Positions 1 through 11,702 are shown, numbered from the stretch's first letter. The stretch: 64,000 bases of DNA from Fennellomyces sp. T-0311 (GCA_025266875.1 JALLLT010000001.1:1364001-1428000); one strand, 5' to 3'. Made by a program: numbers and translations. Notes: a model not told the origin generated them from the sequence alone.

Positions 1-189
1 AAGCTTATATATGAAAGGCTGATTATATCTAGGCAACAAAACAATTTGTTGGTAAGACAAAAGCGTAAGCACGGCAATAGACCGAAAGCTGCGGTTGTAA
101 AGCCATGTGTCAGCACATCAGATTTAATTGGGCTCTGGAACCCCGGGTCGCTGTCTGACCACTTGCTTCTTTCCACTGTTTCTAATTTA

Positions 190-962
190 ATGTCAACGAG
201 CGATCCACATACCAACGAAGAAGATCAGCGAATGAATTATGCTGTGTAAGTTTTGCTTCCTGGTGCATGTGTCATTGGGCCTTGTCATGATTGATTGCCG
301 GATCTTACAGGCCCATACCTGCGTCGTCGACATCACTTATGGCATGGTCACTATCGCCACCAGTGTATGATCGGTTCCATGGCACACAGCAACATCGAGA
401 CAGCTTTGGGCGACGACAAGAGTTAGAGAGTGCGTTCTATCGCGATCTCGTATGTTGCAACAAACGGATCCACAATTTGCACCATTTGCTCCTGCACTAT
501 GAAAAGCATCACCACGCGCAGCAGCCGGCTGACGATGAAGTTCCTACAGATCAGGCAATGGAGATTGAGGAAGCGGTGACAACCAATGTCACGCACGATG
601 ACAACTCGCTTGCACCGATCATTCCCGGGGTGGAAGATGCTTCGGACGAGCTCCTGCTGTTCCGCAGCACAAGCGACGTACTGTTTCAAACGGACTACAT
701 GGCACCTGACAAGCCATACAAGTGTACTGTGCCGGGCTGTCTAAAGTCGTACAAAAATGCGAACGGATTAAAGTATCATCGGGAGCACGGACACTTGAAC
801 GACGAGAACGATGACGATCGACCGTTCCGCTGCACGATTGGCACATGTCACAAACGATACAAACAGCTGAGTGGGTTAAAATATCACATCACGCATGCGC
901 ACATGGCCCCCGCGCCTGCGTTTTCACAGCTGCTGTCGCTGCAGCCGGACCCGTTCTCGTAA
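190..962 (+). CDS. Sfp1-like C2H2 zinc-finger transcription factor
   Basis: Exons 190-245 and 311-962 give 235 aa; the intron is GTAAGT..TTACAG. The C-terminal half has two C2H2 fingers of the Sfp1 type (about residues 157-178 and 193-213), both carrying the GLKYH signature and separated by an acidic linker. A degenerate finger around residues 57-86 (RDLVCC, then LHHLLLHYEKHH) matches the N-terminal region found in fungal Sfp1 relatives. In yeast Sfp1 activates ribosomal-protein and ribosome-biogenesis genes and responds to TOR; a similar nuclear role here is inference. The ATG at 190 gives a sensible start. The frame stays open upstream to the window edge without another ATG, so an extra 5' exon outside the window is possible. 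Confidence 0.8.
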
Positions 963-1188
963 TGAGACGATGAACGCCCCTTCCTTTCATTCGATCATCT
1001 GTAAATTAAGTACATTCCTTATTATCTAGTCCTAGAAAAAGTTACATACGAGCAAAAGCATTCATAATACGTTATAAAAGCAGTAGATGCATCATCAGGG
1101 TTGCATTAAAATTCCAAGAAAACTTCAAGTGGAATTTTGAACAAAAAAATCTCCTTGCCTTTTGCTTCTTTTCATCCCTTTTTATCGC

Positions 1189-2303
1189 ATGACTGACATA
1201 ACTTTCCGTCAGCAGCTTGTCATCCACAGCAAGGACATCGCTTATTCCGCCAGCCTAGACGAAAGTCTGCCGCCGTGCCACCCTACAGACACCGCCGCCG
1301 AGACGCCCTATGGCCGTACGCTCTTCAAGAACTCTCGAGGCTCGCGCCTTTCGTTCCAGTCCGAGAGCCGCACGTACAACCGCCGCGTGTCGTTCGACAA
1401 CACCACGGCGATGCCAGAGAAGCAGCACGTGGTGCTACGTCAAACAACCGACGGCTTCGAACGCACCCGTCGATCACGTGTCTACCTCGTACCCGTGAAT
1501 ATGGATGTGGGGGCGCTCGACGGAATCAAGTTTGCGCTTATGGTAGGGTGCCACAAAATGTAAATAGCATGACCAATATGGCAAAGGAAAATCTGATCAA
1601 TACTCTTCCCAGGATCTCGCTGAAGAGAGTGACGAGATCATTGCTGTGGGGATTTACAGCCAAGGTATACCACGCGACCTTTATGGCAGCCGGGTTCTCA
1701 CGCATTTATTAACAGAGGACGACATCACGGCGCAGTACAAGGCCGACGAATTAATGCGCAAGCTGATGGAGTACCATCAAGGAGACAAGGTACATATGTC
1801 TGTATATGCACTCTGCTATCGGAACGTTTCAAACCAAGTTTGTTGTTGCTTAGATTAGCATGACAGTCGAGGTGTTTGGCGGGAAATCTGCAAGGGATGT
1901 GTTGGAGGAAATGGTACACAAATATTTTGGATTCGTTAAAAAGAAGCCAACGAAATTAAGGTTTTAGGTCGACATTTACGAGCCGTCGATGGTGATTGTA
2001 GCATCGCAGCGACGCCCAAACAAAGCGTCTCATGAGTTTTCGGGCACGGGAATATTCAAGAATGCCCTCAAACGATGTGTTACCCCGATTATATTTGTGC
2101 CGACTGAAGCCTATATACGCCGCGCTTCAACAGGCGATTTACACACAAGTCGTCGGTCATCTTCACAAGACGATCAAAGAATAAGTGCCCGTCGCTCAGC
2201 GTCGGATCCGCAGGTAAAAGTCCCTGCTCGCGTCAGCCAGTCTCGCCCCACGTCGCTGCGCTTCCTCATGAAGATGCTGGAGGTTTTCAAACGGGCCCGA
2301 TAG
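1189..2303 (+). CDS. Universal stress protein (UspA-like) family protein
   Basis: Four exons (1189-1542, 1613-1789, 1854-1913, 1968-2303) join in phase to 308 aa. The N-terminal part contains RRVSFD and a TRRSRVYLVPV strand of the kind that starts the USP fold in fungal proteins. An alpha/beta domain follows (about residues 98-250) ending in PSMVIVASQRR and CVTPIIFVP, the usual nucleotide-binding core and last strand. The tail is rich in Ser and Arg (RRASTGD, TSRRSS) and could be phosphorylated. USP proteins bind ATP or AMP and act in stress signalling; the specific role is unknown. It lies 226 nt downstream of the zinc-finger gene on the same strand and faces the PAS gene tail to tail. Confidence 0.75.
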
Positions 2304-2509
2304 ATAAGAGATGCTGTATTGTTGTATTTTATTATGTATGTAGAGATTTAAGAAACATATGAATGTATATTTGCGGAACAATGAAAGCAGAAAAGGAAAG
2401 AATACAAAAATTGAGCGTAAGGTATCATTTTCGTACAACACAAACGGGCGTAAGGAATAAGCATAGTACATAAAAACAGATGGGGTTATGGGGGAGGCCG
2501 ATGCAGCGC

Positions 2510-3649
2510 TTAGAAAAACCGTTTCGATGCTGGACGGATCGCTGTCGCTGCCCATTCAATGTAATTTTCTACTGCCGGACGAAGAACCTCCGCCGCCGGA
2601 AGCATCTGTGTGATGCTGCCTATTGCTTTGGAAACAGACAGCCACTCCTTGACAACAGAGTAGTAGTACGTGTCCAGGACGGCTCGATAGCTGCACTGTA
2701 GCTTGTATACCAGCGGTACCATCTCGATGGTGTCTGTCTTTTGTACTGCAATAAAAGTCGGCTGATTGCTGAGAGCCCTCTTTTCATCGTTGCTGCTGGT
2801 GATTGGTACTATACTCATCAGTATATGGCCCAGGAATTCCAGTACGTATGCTTTTCCGGATGCTGCCTTTTGGGTCAAATCATCGTACAAAGATCTGAGG
2901 GTATCGTAGATCGCTTCGATGAGACGGCGATCCTCTTGCACTGTAATTGGCTCAATAACGCAAGTTATTTGAGCGCTTTTTTTAAATTTGGACTGAGGCA
3001 TGCCAGTGACAGTAATCCACTGATACTCGTCCTCTTTGGAGGAGCCATTTGCGAGCCATCGTACGTCAAAGGTGGGTTGGATTCGGCGGTAGGTCATGTT
3101 GAGCTGTCCACAAAGTATTTGGAGATCTTCGGAGTGGATAAAGGCCATGATCGGCATGCCTATGAGTTGGCGTGTTGCTGGCGAAGCTGGTTGCAGCTCT
3201 TGATGCATCACATGATAGACGCGGTCGACTATCCCATACGGACTGAGCATAAGCACGGTGGTAGCGTCCGTTGGCAAGGTGAATCTATTGTGGCGACTAA
3301 TCTTTTTCTGCCCCGGGGGATCGAGTGGGCGCACAAGCCAATAGTCGAGGGCGCCTGTGGTCGTTTGTAACGGATCACGATGGATACATGCCTGGAATTT
3401 GATGCGCGTGCCTCGGGTATCGCGTGCTACACATCGTCGTGGAAACGTATCGTCGTGCAATGTCTCCAGCAGCTGCCCGATATTCTTGCCAATAACGTCT
3501 GCCGGGCTGTGTCCCAGAATGTCAAATATCTCGTCTGTGGCGGTAACGATGGTCTGGTCCCGCTGGTGTACTATGAATAGCGAAGACGAGGTGCGTAAAG
3601 GGCAAGAATCAAAGGAATGTGAGTCTTCATCGTCGCTGGACGCGGACAT
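2510..3649 (-). CDS. Intronless PAS-domain protein
   Basis: One uninterrupted frame of 379 aa with ATG at 3649. PAS domain 1 spans about residues 22-110 (ATDEIFDILGHSPADVIGKN is a classic PAS helix and strand). PAS domain 2 spans about residues 125-240 (SPYGIVDRVYHV, IHSEDLQILCGQ, YQWITVTGMP). No LOV cysteine motif, GATA finger or kinase domain is present, so it is not a complete White-collar protein. The C-terminal 130 residues have no recognisable domain. Likely a sensor or dimerisation protein of the PAS type common in Mucoromycota; ligand and partner cannot be read. Lack of introns is unusual compared with neighbouring genes. Confidence 0.7.
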   Translation of the reverse strand: MSASSDDEDSHSFDSCPLRTSSSLFIVHQRDQTIVTATDEIFDILGHSPADVIGKNIGQLLETLHDDTFPRRCVARDTRGTRIKFQACIHRDPLQTTTGALDYWLVRPLDPPGQKKISRHNRFTLPTDATTVLMLSPYGIVDRVYHVMHQELQPASPATRQLIGMPIMAFIHSEDLQILCGQLNMTYRRIQPTFDVRWLANGSSKEDEYQWITVTGMPQSKFKKSAQITCVIEPITVQEDRRLIEAIYDTLRSLYDDLTQKAASGKAYVLEFLGHILMSIVPITSSNDEKRALSNQPTFIAVQKTDTIEMVPLVYKLQCSYRAVLDTYYYSVVKEWLSVSKAIGSITQMLPAAEVLRPAVENYIEWAATAIRPASKRFF

Positions 3650-4018
3650 GATGAATTTTTAAATGAAGGCGATTTTTAATGGGAAAGGAGCTGTTGAAAC
3701 AAAAGAGGGAAAAAGGAAGAAACAGTTGACACTTGACTTTTTTCTTTAGCTGTTTCGTCTCGTCCCTTTCACATGAAAAAATTCGTATTTGTGTAACGAA
3801 CTAGAGAACAAAAGACGCGTGGCAATTGTCTCTAGCATATGAAAGCGTTACCGTGGCACACCCGCACAAGCCTATTATTCAACTGAGCCTCTATCCATAG
3901 TTGGGTTTCATGCGAGATTATGGGGATAATGGAAGCAAAAACTCATTTGGCGATTTCACATGCCAAGTCCAAAATACCATTTTACTTTTTTCGTTTTTTT
4001 ACAAATCTAGGGAAGCCT
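3650..4018. other. Intergenic, promoter of the PAS gene
   Basis: This is upstream of the PAS gene and downstream of the RRM gene, both on the minus strand. It is AT-rich with polypurine and polypyrimidine runs. No coding exon is supported. Confidence 0.5.
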
Positions 4019-5059
4019 CTAATACACCACGGCAACATGGAGGTTATACTTTTCGTTGCGCTTGGTCAGCAAAAAGTCAGTGTTGTGGAACTTGCGCACC
4101 GCTCGCCATGCCTCTGATTCAGAATCAAACTTGACTAGAAACTTAGATACAGTCGCCTGCTTTTTTCTATTTTAAAAACCTCATGAGTTAATGTATGACC
4201 GTTTTTCATGCTCTCTTTCCCCGGATCCACTTACGAAGGTAACCGCATTATACTGTCCGCTGTGCCTTCCACTGGGTAAAAGTTCCGTGACCGCAGGTAG
4301 CCCAGCAGATGCTCTGGTTTTGTCAGCAGGGGCAGGCCCGTGAAGACCACTGCGCGTCCAGAGGCACTCGTGGCGTCGGCAACCGACATCAATTCGCGTG
4401 TGCGCACCTTATCCGAAAGCTTACCAATCTAGATAATCCAGGAACACAGATTTCTTAGTCTAGAAACCCCATATTGGATTAAAAAAAGCTTACATGCTGC
4501 ATCTTGACCACATTGCCTCCCATCACACGTCGGTTGCCATATTCGATGACACGTTGGGCATCTTCTGCCGTTTTCATGGTAATAATACAGCGGCCGTTGA
4601 AGTCAAAGTTATCGTTGCGAACAAAGACAACTGTATAACGTAATCAGCATTTTCTGCTTTCTATTTTTCGATATAGCATTAGTCAACTTACTTTCATTGA
4701 TAGACTTGTCGCCTTCTGGCAACGCCTCACGAGCAAGCTTTTTAATATCCTCGGTTGTCGTGGTGGCAGGTAAAGCATCGATTTGCACAAAGCGTGTAGG
4801 TTCCTTACTGACAATATTACGTTCTTTTCGTACCTGAGCTGTAAAGCCGTGTTATTGAGAGCTGTCCTGCCTTTAAAAAAATACAAAGAGACTTGCCAAT
4901 GAACTTGCTTGTCATTGTTGCTGCTGCGCTTGACTTTTCGGCGTTGCATGTTGGGGCAGAAATCTGGAAGCATCGTTGTTGCTGGGGTTTGTTGAGGCCA
5001 ATTCTTGACAATGCTGATCTTTGACGTAAAATGGACGATAAAACAACTCGACTGGCCAT
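4019..5059 (-). CDS. Predicted mitochondrial RNA-binding (RRM) protein
   Basis: Five exons on the minus strand (5059-4897, 4838-4692, 4630-4494, 4428-4235, 4166-4019) join to 262 aa. The first 45 residues (MASRVVLSSILRQRSALSRI...) are Arg/Ser-rich, amphipathic and free of acidic residues, like a mitochondrial presequence. An RRM follows: TRFVQIDALPATTTTEDIKK (strand 1 and helix 1), then CIITMKTAEDAQRVIEYGN. A second RRM-like unit begins at GRAVVFTGLPLLTKPEHLLG and continues with SKFLVKFDSESEAWRAVRKF. The RRM1 and RRM2 calls rest on fold pattern, not canonical RNP1/RNP2. Intron 1 has a GC donor (GCAAGT at 4896) and a TTTACAG acceptor; only this choice keeps the frame. Probably acts in mitochondrial RNA metabolism; the target is unknown. 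Confidence 0.75.
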
Positions 5060-5566
5060 GGTTCGCGGCTATAGTATTTTGGACAACGGCAAAGTGGTGA
5101 TTTTTTTTGTTGTTGTCATTGCGGTAATTTTTCCAAGTCAGCAGAAGATCGAGGTTGGCTGCTGTTTTCCGTCAAGCGAGTAATGAATGATTGGGTTACA
5201 CCCATTGTTTTAGTAACTGCAAGGATGATATTCGTGAATCTCATGTCTGCAGCTGGACAGGCGACTATTTATATTCTTCAAAAATCATCCACTTTTTTTT
5301 TGGAATGATTGCTCATGATCGATCTAAAGTATTACAAGATCACTCCACAGTTTGGCTTTATCAGTTACACCCATGCAAGCGGTGAAAATGTTGTCACTGT
5401 AACTATGGAAACGGTAATAGCTTAAAGAAGCATGGAAAGTGGATCAGATCATGTATGTCGTGTGACACTAAACGTACTTGCAACTGTGACGCACTTTCGT
5501 AAAGATAAAACCGAGATTCCCACTTCCATCTTTGCAGACTGCGCACTTTTTTTCTCACTCTTCTGA
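5060..5566. other. Divergent intergenic region
   Basis: This separates the start of the RRM gene (minus) from the YCII gene (plus) and should hold both promoters. T-rich tracts occur around 5101-5130 and 5290-5300. No gene was seen. Confidence 0.5.
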
Positions 5567-6072
5567 ATGTCCAGTAAACAGCAAAGTAAAAGTAATTATG
5601 TTGAAAATACTAACTCTATTTATACACCAGGCACCAAGAAACAGTTCCTTGTTGTTATCCACGACTTTACTGATCCGGAAGCGCTTGAACGGCGCATGGC
5701 AGCACGAGACAAGCATATCGCCATGGCCAAGGCAAACCACCCCGAGTATATCGTATGTGGTGGCGCCATTTTTGATTCCCATGAGGTACGCACATAGACG
5801 AGCACGAAGAAACGGTACGTAGCTCAGCTTTTTGAATGATAGACGCGAAAAATGATCGGCAGTGCCATGATTTGTCAGGCAGAATCTGAGGAGGAGCTAC
5901 GTCAAAAAATTTCACAGGATCCTTATGTCCTCGGCAAGGTGTGGGAGAAGTGGGATATTTACCCTTACCGCAAGCAAGTATACATCACTTTGTCTATCTC
6001 TATGGTTACTTACTGATGTTTCACAGTGCCGTTGGCTTGGAGAAGGAGCTTCCCGGACCAGTGATTATTTAG
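5567..6072 (+). CDS. YCII-related domain protein
   Basis: Three exons (5567-5785, 5843-5973, 6027-6072) give 131 aa. The sequence reads FLVVIHDFTDPEALERR, then RDKHIAMAKA, ending in DPYVLGKVWEKWDIYPYR, the ferredoxin-like dimeric alpha/beta barrel pattern of the YCII family (usual length about 100-130 aa). Function in fungi is unclear; the fold is often found in small oxidoreductase-like or ligand-binding proteins. The last intron is best read with a GC donor (AA|GCAAGT at 5974), giving the ending NAVGLEKELPGPVII. A GT donor four bases later also stays open but yields an ending (QCRWLGEG...) unlike the family. Confidence 0.75.
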
Positions 6073-6692
6073 GAGCACACTTGCGCGTGCGACAATAAAC
6101 TGCAAACATGATAGTTACGCGTTGCCTGTTTTCCTTGGATGGTTTGTGGAGTGCGACATTTTGTCCGAGCATATATAGTGCCAGCAACGGAAAGACTGGA
6201 GTCTATATTCTATATGTAACTCTGATTGAAAAGCCGCTTGATATTCGGTGGCGGGCCTCGGTGCTAAAATCGAGTCGTGTGCTCTTTCTTCCTTGTTGAT
6301 CGTCCAAAAGAACAAATTTTGGACGCGCCTCCCTTCTTGCCCCCACAGCACGTCAATTCCACGAATAGTTTTCGATCGAACATCATTTGCTCGCTGTGCA
6401 TTTTAACCCTCTTTAATTTTTCGATCGAACGAAAACAAGGTTTTTAGATGGACCATCGATCCAATCATTGAAAGAAAAAAAAAGAACTTACCTTGCCGAA
6501 ACGAAACTAGAAACTTTATTAAAAAGGAGGGGAAAATAACCTGGGGTTGGTGTCTATTCTGCTCTAATCCGTTAACATTATGACAAAGAGTTCATGCTCC
6601 CTTCCACTTAGGAAAAACAAAAGCGTTCACTATTTTGACGTCTCAATAAGCACACGTCCCAACGACCTCTCTCTTTTCATTCTTTGCATATC
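6073..6692. other. Intergenic region before RPB7
   Basis: 620 nt with A-rich runs near 6474-6485 and 6519-6530. It presumably holds the YCII 3' end and the RPB7 promoter. No conserved coding or RNA signal was found. Confidence 0.5.
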
Positions 6693-7513
6693 ATGTTTTT
6701 CTTGGTAAATGCAGATACGCGCACGCCCCGCAGCGAAGGATCCCGGTAATAACATTTTGCGAGGTAGAAGGAGCTATCACACACGATTACGCTGCACCCA
6801 TCATACTTCGGACCCAACATGCACGCACAGCTAAAGGACAAGCTGTATGCCGACGTGGAAGGCACCTGCTCCGGTCGGTTTGGGTACATTATCACAGTCG
6901 TGTCGCTGCTGAACATAAGCAAGGGCAAGATATTACCGGGATCAGGTTTGGCAGAGTTTAAGGTGAAATATCAAGCGATTGTGTTCAAGCCATATAAGGG
7001 AGAGGTACTGGATGCCGTTGTTACCACTGTAAATAAGGCAAGTGTTGTTTTCTTTATGCGCCAGTGTCCGTGCTGAGACGATCTATAGATGGGCTTCTTT
7101 GCCGACGTGGGCCCGTTACAAGTCTTTGTGTCGAGCCATGTGAGTATTGGGCGATGGTTGTGCCCTGCGTCCTGGAGCTGACCCCTGTGCCTGTTTGAAT
7201 AGCTAATCCCAAATGACATGCAATATGACCCCAACGGCAACCCGCCCTGCTACTCTTCTGAAGACCAGGTATGATGGCGGAAGGGGAGTGCGCCGGGCCG
7301 AGAAGCTCAACGGTTCTTGATAGGTGATACAAAAAGACGTGCAGGTTCGGATAAAACTGGTGGGTACCCGCATTGATGCAACCGAGATTGTAAGTATCTG
7401 CTCAGAAAGGGAGTGCTGGTGCTGGATGGCGCGGCTAATACGGCCTTTTTTTCATTCAAAAGTTTGCTATTGGAACGATCAAAGAAGATTACCTGGGAGT
7501 CATCTCGCCATAG
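6693..7513 (+). CDS. RPB7: RNA polymerase II subunit Rpb7
   Basis: Six exons (6693-6704, 6771-7037, 7089-7139, 7203-7268, 7324-7389, 7463-7513) join to 170 aa, the normal size of Rpb7. The first exon is only 12 nt (MFFL). The N-terminal RNP domain has [10 protein letters not shown] and GRFGYIITV; the OB-fold half has [46 protein letters not shown] and [14 protein letters not shown], all close to known Rpb7. With Rpb4 it forms the stalk of RNA polymerase II, contacting nascent RNA. Intron 2 uses a GC donor (AAG|GCAAGT at 7038). A GT donor 9 nt earlier would delete the conserved VNK, so homology supports the GC site. Confidence 0.95.
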
Positions 7514-8087
7514 CTTACGTCTTTTTTGCGAAAGTAAAAGTATGGGATGGAATAAAAGAGCAGTGGGAGCAAGAAGCGGTTTATCACCCTGTAAAGAGTA
7601 ACATGCCCGTTTTTTGATTACTGAAGCAATACCCAGGTTTTAAAATAGTCATGCGATATATCTCATGCTGGGCCACTGCCCTGGTTCCCAGAATATTAGT
7701 GTCGGGCACGGCTTCAGAAGGTATTTGACCGTTTGACACGCTGCCTCTCAGGTTTGCATAAGATGACTGGCATACCCAAGCCATAATTTTTGAGGCTGTC
7801 ATATGCTGCACCGAAATATTTTTCATTTTTTCACACAGCTGACCGAAGCATTCGTGATCCATAACAATCATTGCCATGACAACGAAATAGCCATGGCAAC
7901 GACGATGCTTTGAGATGTCGAGACGGAAAAAGCAAAGCTTCTAAGTTTTTTTTTTCTTCGTTCGTCGGTTCGTTGACAGGCACCAATAAATGATCCAAAA
8001 AATTGATGACGTAGTAGCTAATTTTTTTCCGTATCGCGCCCTGGAGGAATCGGCTGCCTCCCCCTTTCCCTATACACACATTTGACA
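7514..8087. other. Intergenic region after RPB7
   Basis: 574 nt. A polyadenylation-like AATAAA lies near 7550, matching the RPB7 3' end. Short minus-strand frames here lack family features or splice logic. The last part should be the promoter of the subunit e gene. Confidence 0.5.
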
Positions 8088-8498
8088 ATGGTTAACCGCG
8101 CTTTTGTGAACGTAAATGGATCTCGATAAATTTCGCAAATGGAGAAAGCTTACGGGTGAACGTGGATAGGTCGGCCGCTGGTCAGCACTTGCTATCGGTC
8201 TTGTGTACGGCTACTCGCACAATGCGTCGTTGCAGAAGCAGGAAGATGCAAAGAAGCAACAACTCGAATACGAGCGTCAAGAAAAGCTCATTGAGAAGGC
8301 CAGACTCGCGTACGCCGCCAAGAAGAACCCCACCCCCGCCGTAACAGCTGTCGAAACAGGTATATTGAAAGTGTAGAGGCGACAAGGTGGCGTTTTTTGC
8401 TGACTATTTTCTCTTTACGTGTTGCAGTTGACATCGAGAGCCCAGACTTTGATTTCGAAAAGTTCATTGGCCAACTGGAAGCGCAGGAAAAGAAATAA
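8088..8498 (+). CDS. ATP21: Mitochondrial ATP synthase subunit e
   Basis: Three exons (8088-8111, 8170-8359, 8428-8498) give 94 aa. An N-terminal hydrophobic segment (WSALAIGLVYGYSHNASL) contains the GxxxG-like face of subunit e. A charged coiled-coil helix follows (KQEDAKKQQLEYERQEKLIE and AKKNPTP) and then DPN-like PDFDFEKFIGQLE. Yeast Tim11/Atp21 has the same layout and a similar length (96 aa). The protein sits in the inner membrane Fo sector and helps ATP synthase dimerise and shape cristae. The first exon encodes only MVNRAFVN. It lies between RPB7 and the Byr4-like gene, all on the plus strand. Confidence 0.85.
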
Positions 8499-8728
8499 TA
8501 TGTCTACAACCACTAGATCGACTGCATTGAATTTGTGTGTTTCTTTAAATATGATCGTTATTTTGCATACATGCTGTAGTGTGTACAGGGAAAGGAGTGG
8601 TCAATGCATCTGACGACATTATGAACGGGTTCATTGTTTGGGATTGATTGTTTCTGTGGACTATTTAAATTTCTTTGAGCATGGTGGATCGCCGGCTCCC
8701 CTCCCTTTCGCTCTGCTCATTCTGTTAA

Positions 8729-10511
8729 ATGTCATTTGCCGACGACGATACCAATTGGGATAACGATATTGTTTTTTGTCAAGCCTTATTCGATCAGAAG
8801 CTCGCCAACACCGCCAGACGCACCAACATCCATGCTCGCAACCCGGACAAGGATCTGGCCGACGCCTTTGCTCGACTGGGCTACGACGACGACGACTACG
8901 ACGACGACGATGACGACGAGACCGACTCGACCTTCATCAGCCATCACTCCGACAAGCTGTGCGTCAAAGAGCGTGCCGACTCGCTGTCGATTCCTGGGCT
9001 GGATGACTATATGCTCAGCAGCCCATGCCCCGGCGTCATCACCCGCATCGGTTCCCACAAGCAAGTGATGGATGATGGTGATTGGGGGGAGGATATCAAG
9101 CTTCCTAACAAGGGATTACCCGCCACCCCGCCCCTCAAACCGGTCGGGCCATTGTTCTTGACAGACGAACAGGAGCAGCCGCCCAAGCGGAAGGTCAGGT
9201 TCGATGCGCTTGAAAAGGTCAACACGTACACCCCCGAACAGAGTCTTGAAGAAGACGAAAGCTACGATGATATTGGCTTTCCGGAAGATATGTCTGGATT
9301 AAGCATCAAGCGGTCGTCGACACCTCCACCACCACACCGGATGCAACCGCAATCCATCCACGAGGACGACGATCAAGACTTTGGTAAAGACTTGTATATC
9401 GATTCAGATGACGTATTTCGCGGAAGGAAGCGAACAGCTCCGCGTTTCTCTTCCATCCCCCGTCGTGTGCCCGACTCGAAGCTGCCGGTGGCTTCTTCAT
9501 TGGACCGAAACCCGCGCTTCCGTGCTGCTACTTACGCATCACGGCAGCGGCAAACAAAGAGTCAAATGCCTCCGCCCAAGCCAGCTCTGGAAAAGCCGCC
9601 CGCCACTCGATGGACGGATCGGTCAAACAATAGCAGAATGACTGCACCCAACGGTACCACCCTGATATCCACACCGCGGTCAAAAGTCTCGTACGGAAAC
9701 GGGTCCGAGTTGGATGGAATCGATATCCTGCCAGAGTGGCGACGCCGAAGCCTGTCGTGCTGGAAGCATCTGACTGGTAATACGAGTTGTTTGTTTCACT
9801 TTCATGCTCACATGTGATTATAGAGAAGCGTCTCGGCGGTATCGATCCACAACGACCCTGGCGACACAATATGGTACGCGTCCTTTTCTTATGTGTTTTA
9901 AGAAGAAAAAGCATTGATTTGTTTGTGTACAGTCGCGACGCAAGCCAACCCTTATTCGGCCCGACGAGCGCGTCTTGAACAAAGGTACCCCACCCACAAG
10001 GCAGGAGCTCCTCACGTATATTAAACCATGCTCAAATATAGAATGCAACGAGATGCGGTACGATGCAGAGGCACAGCGATGGCATGGCAACGAGAAAAGC
10101 CTATCCTTTTTCACGGCCAAACAACAACGCCGGCGACCTGCGCTGATCACAAACATGAACAAAAAGTCAATTGCGAGCAGAAACGCCGAGGTGACGGTGG
10201 GCTCGATGGTGTTTGACCCAGTCGAAATGCGGTGGAATACAGCGCCCAACGTTGAGGAGGAGGAAGACGTGCTGGCAGGGATTGAAGATCTGGGCGACTT
10301 TGGTCTGTACCGTGACCAGCCTTCCATGCGTGTTCGTTTACCAAATAGTACGCGCGAATTTGAACTTTCTCGGCAGATGCAGCGACTCTGCCACGACCAG
10401 GAGGAGGAACATTATGAGCAGATGAAGCACTGGTCTCTTCGCGAAGACGACCAGCTGTTCACGCCCAGCAACACCCCCGTACGCACACACACGTACTTGC
10501 TCTACCATTAA
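8729..10511 (+). CDS. byr4: Byr4/Bfa1-like two-component GAP subunit
   Basis: Exons 8729-9776, 9824-9873 and 9933-10511 join to 558 aa. The long middle is acidic and low-complexity, with a poly-Asp tract around residues 53-70 encoded by GAC repeats. Signature blocks are YGNGSELDGIDILPEW (about residues 331-346), RRKPTLIRPDERV after the second intron, MRYDAEAQRWHGNE, and SMVFDPVEMRWN followed by EEEEDVLAGIEDL. These are the conserved islands of fission yeast Byr4 and budding yeast Bfa1, which with Cdc16/Bub2 form the GAP that restrains the Spg1/Tem1 GTPase at spindle poles and controls mitotic exit and septation. Assignment rests on these blocks; the rest is divergent, as usual in this family. 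Confidence 0.8.
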
Positions 10512-10610
10512 TATTATATCGTAATAAAGGAATTTTGTGTTTTTATATGTGCTTGAGTTTAGCCTCTCTTTTAAACAAGTAAGCGCCACAACTAAACTTG
10601 AAATCTCTGT

Positions 10611-11641
10611 CTAGTACTTTTTGCCAAAGAGGATGACTTGGAGTTTATCGTAGCCCGACAACACACCAGCGCCAGCAATGGCACGCAGAATGTTGGCACC
10701 GGCACCCTTGAACAGCGATCTGGTGCCTTCCTTTGCGATGATTTCCTTGAACGCGTGAATGGACGAGTCGTACTTGACGGCGGCGCCAGACGTCATCATC
10801 ATACGACGACGGACAGTATCGATGGGGTAAGACGCCAAACCGGCACCAGTCGTGACAGCCCAACCAAGCAAGAAGGTAGCCAAGAAGCTCTGCTGCAATG
10901 ACTCGGGCATGGCGGGCTTGAGCGAGTCGTACATACCAAAGTAGAGACCACGGTACACGATGATACCGACACAGGAGATAGTGAAGCCACGGTACAAGCC
11001 TGCAATGCCATCTGAAGCCAAGGTCTTGCGGTAAACATCGATAAGACCGTTGAATTGGCGATCGCCACCGCCCTTGGATGCTGACTTGGCGTCATTGGCA
11101 AGACGCGTACGAGCATAGTCAAGGGAATACACGAAGAACAGACTAGATGCACCAGCTGCACCACCCGACGCCAAGTTGCCGGCAAACCATTGCCAGTAGC
11201 CATCTTTGACCTTGTCCCTGCCAAACATGCGCTTGAACTTGTCCTTGAAAGCAAAGTTCAACGCCTGCGTAGGGAAGTAACGGATGACGTTGGCCGTGTT
11301 GCCTCTCCACAGCGAAATAACGCCTTCGTCCTTGGCAGTACGCGTGAAGCACTCAACAATGCCTCCGTATGGCTTAGCCAACCGCCCTTGCTTAATCATC
11401 TCATCTTGATTCTGAATGAGAAGCTTCACACGCTCAACTATGGAAGACAGTCAGGTTAGCTGGCTGTGTTTGTGTTGTTCTTCAATGGTATTAACTTGGC
11501 GCGGCCGCTGTTTTTGAGACGGCTGCAGAGATACCGCCCATCAAGAAATCCTAACGGTGACATGAATAAGCTTCAACGTGCCAGAAAAATTTTGCTGTGA
11601 TAACTTACGACGACAAACTGATTCTTTGGCTTTTCGGGCAT
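10611..11641 (-). CDS. AAC: Mitochondrial ADP/ATP carrier
   Basis: Exons 11641-11609, 11550-11496 and 11437-10611 (minus) give 304 aa. The RRRMMM signature of nucleotide translocases is present near residue 240 ([10 protein letters not shown]). Three mitochondrial-carrier repeats are visible: APIERVK with [27 protein letters not shown], and YPIDTVRRR. The N-terminus begins [11 protein letters not shown] followed by [18 protein letters not shown], as in fungal AAC. It exchanges cytosolic ADP for matrix ATP across the inner membrane. All intron phases agree. A TATA-like box lies about 65 nt upstream of the start, suggesting strong expression. Confidence 0.96.
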
Positions 11642-11702
11642 ACTTATGTGAAGGAGAAAGAGAGAGAAGGAAAAGGAAGGCACATGTTTCACGCTGTTAC
11701 TC

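Noticed and set aside
46..189. Upstream extension of the Sfp1-like gene starting at TTG
   Set aside because: No ATG in this part, and the ATG at 190 gives a protein matching the family. A real upstream exon outside the window remains possible.
2741..3370. 209-aa plus-strand frame
   Set aside because: Antisense to the PAS gene, which has clear domain evidence.
5974..6026. GT donor (GTATAC at 5978) for the last YCII intron
   Set aside because: It stays open but changes the C-terminus to a sequence unlike YCII proteins; the GC donor four bases earlier was preferred.
10638..10901. Plus-strand frames over the ADP/ATP carrier
   Set aside because: Antisense shadows of a conserved carrier gene.
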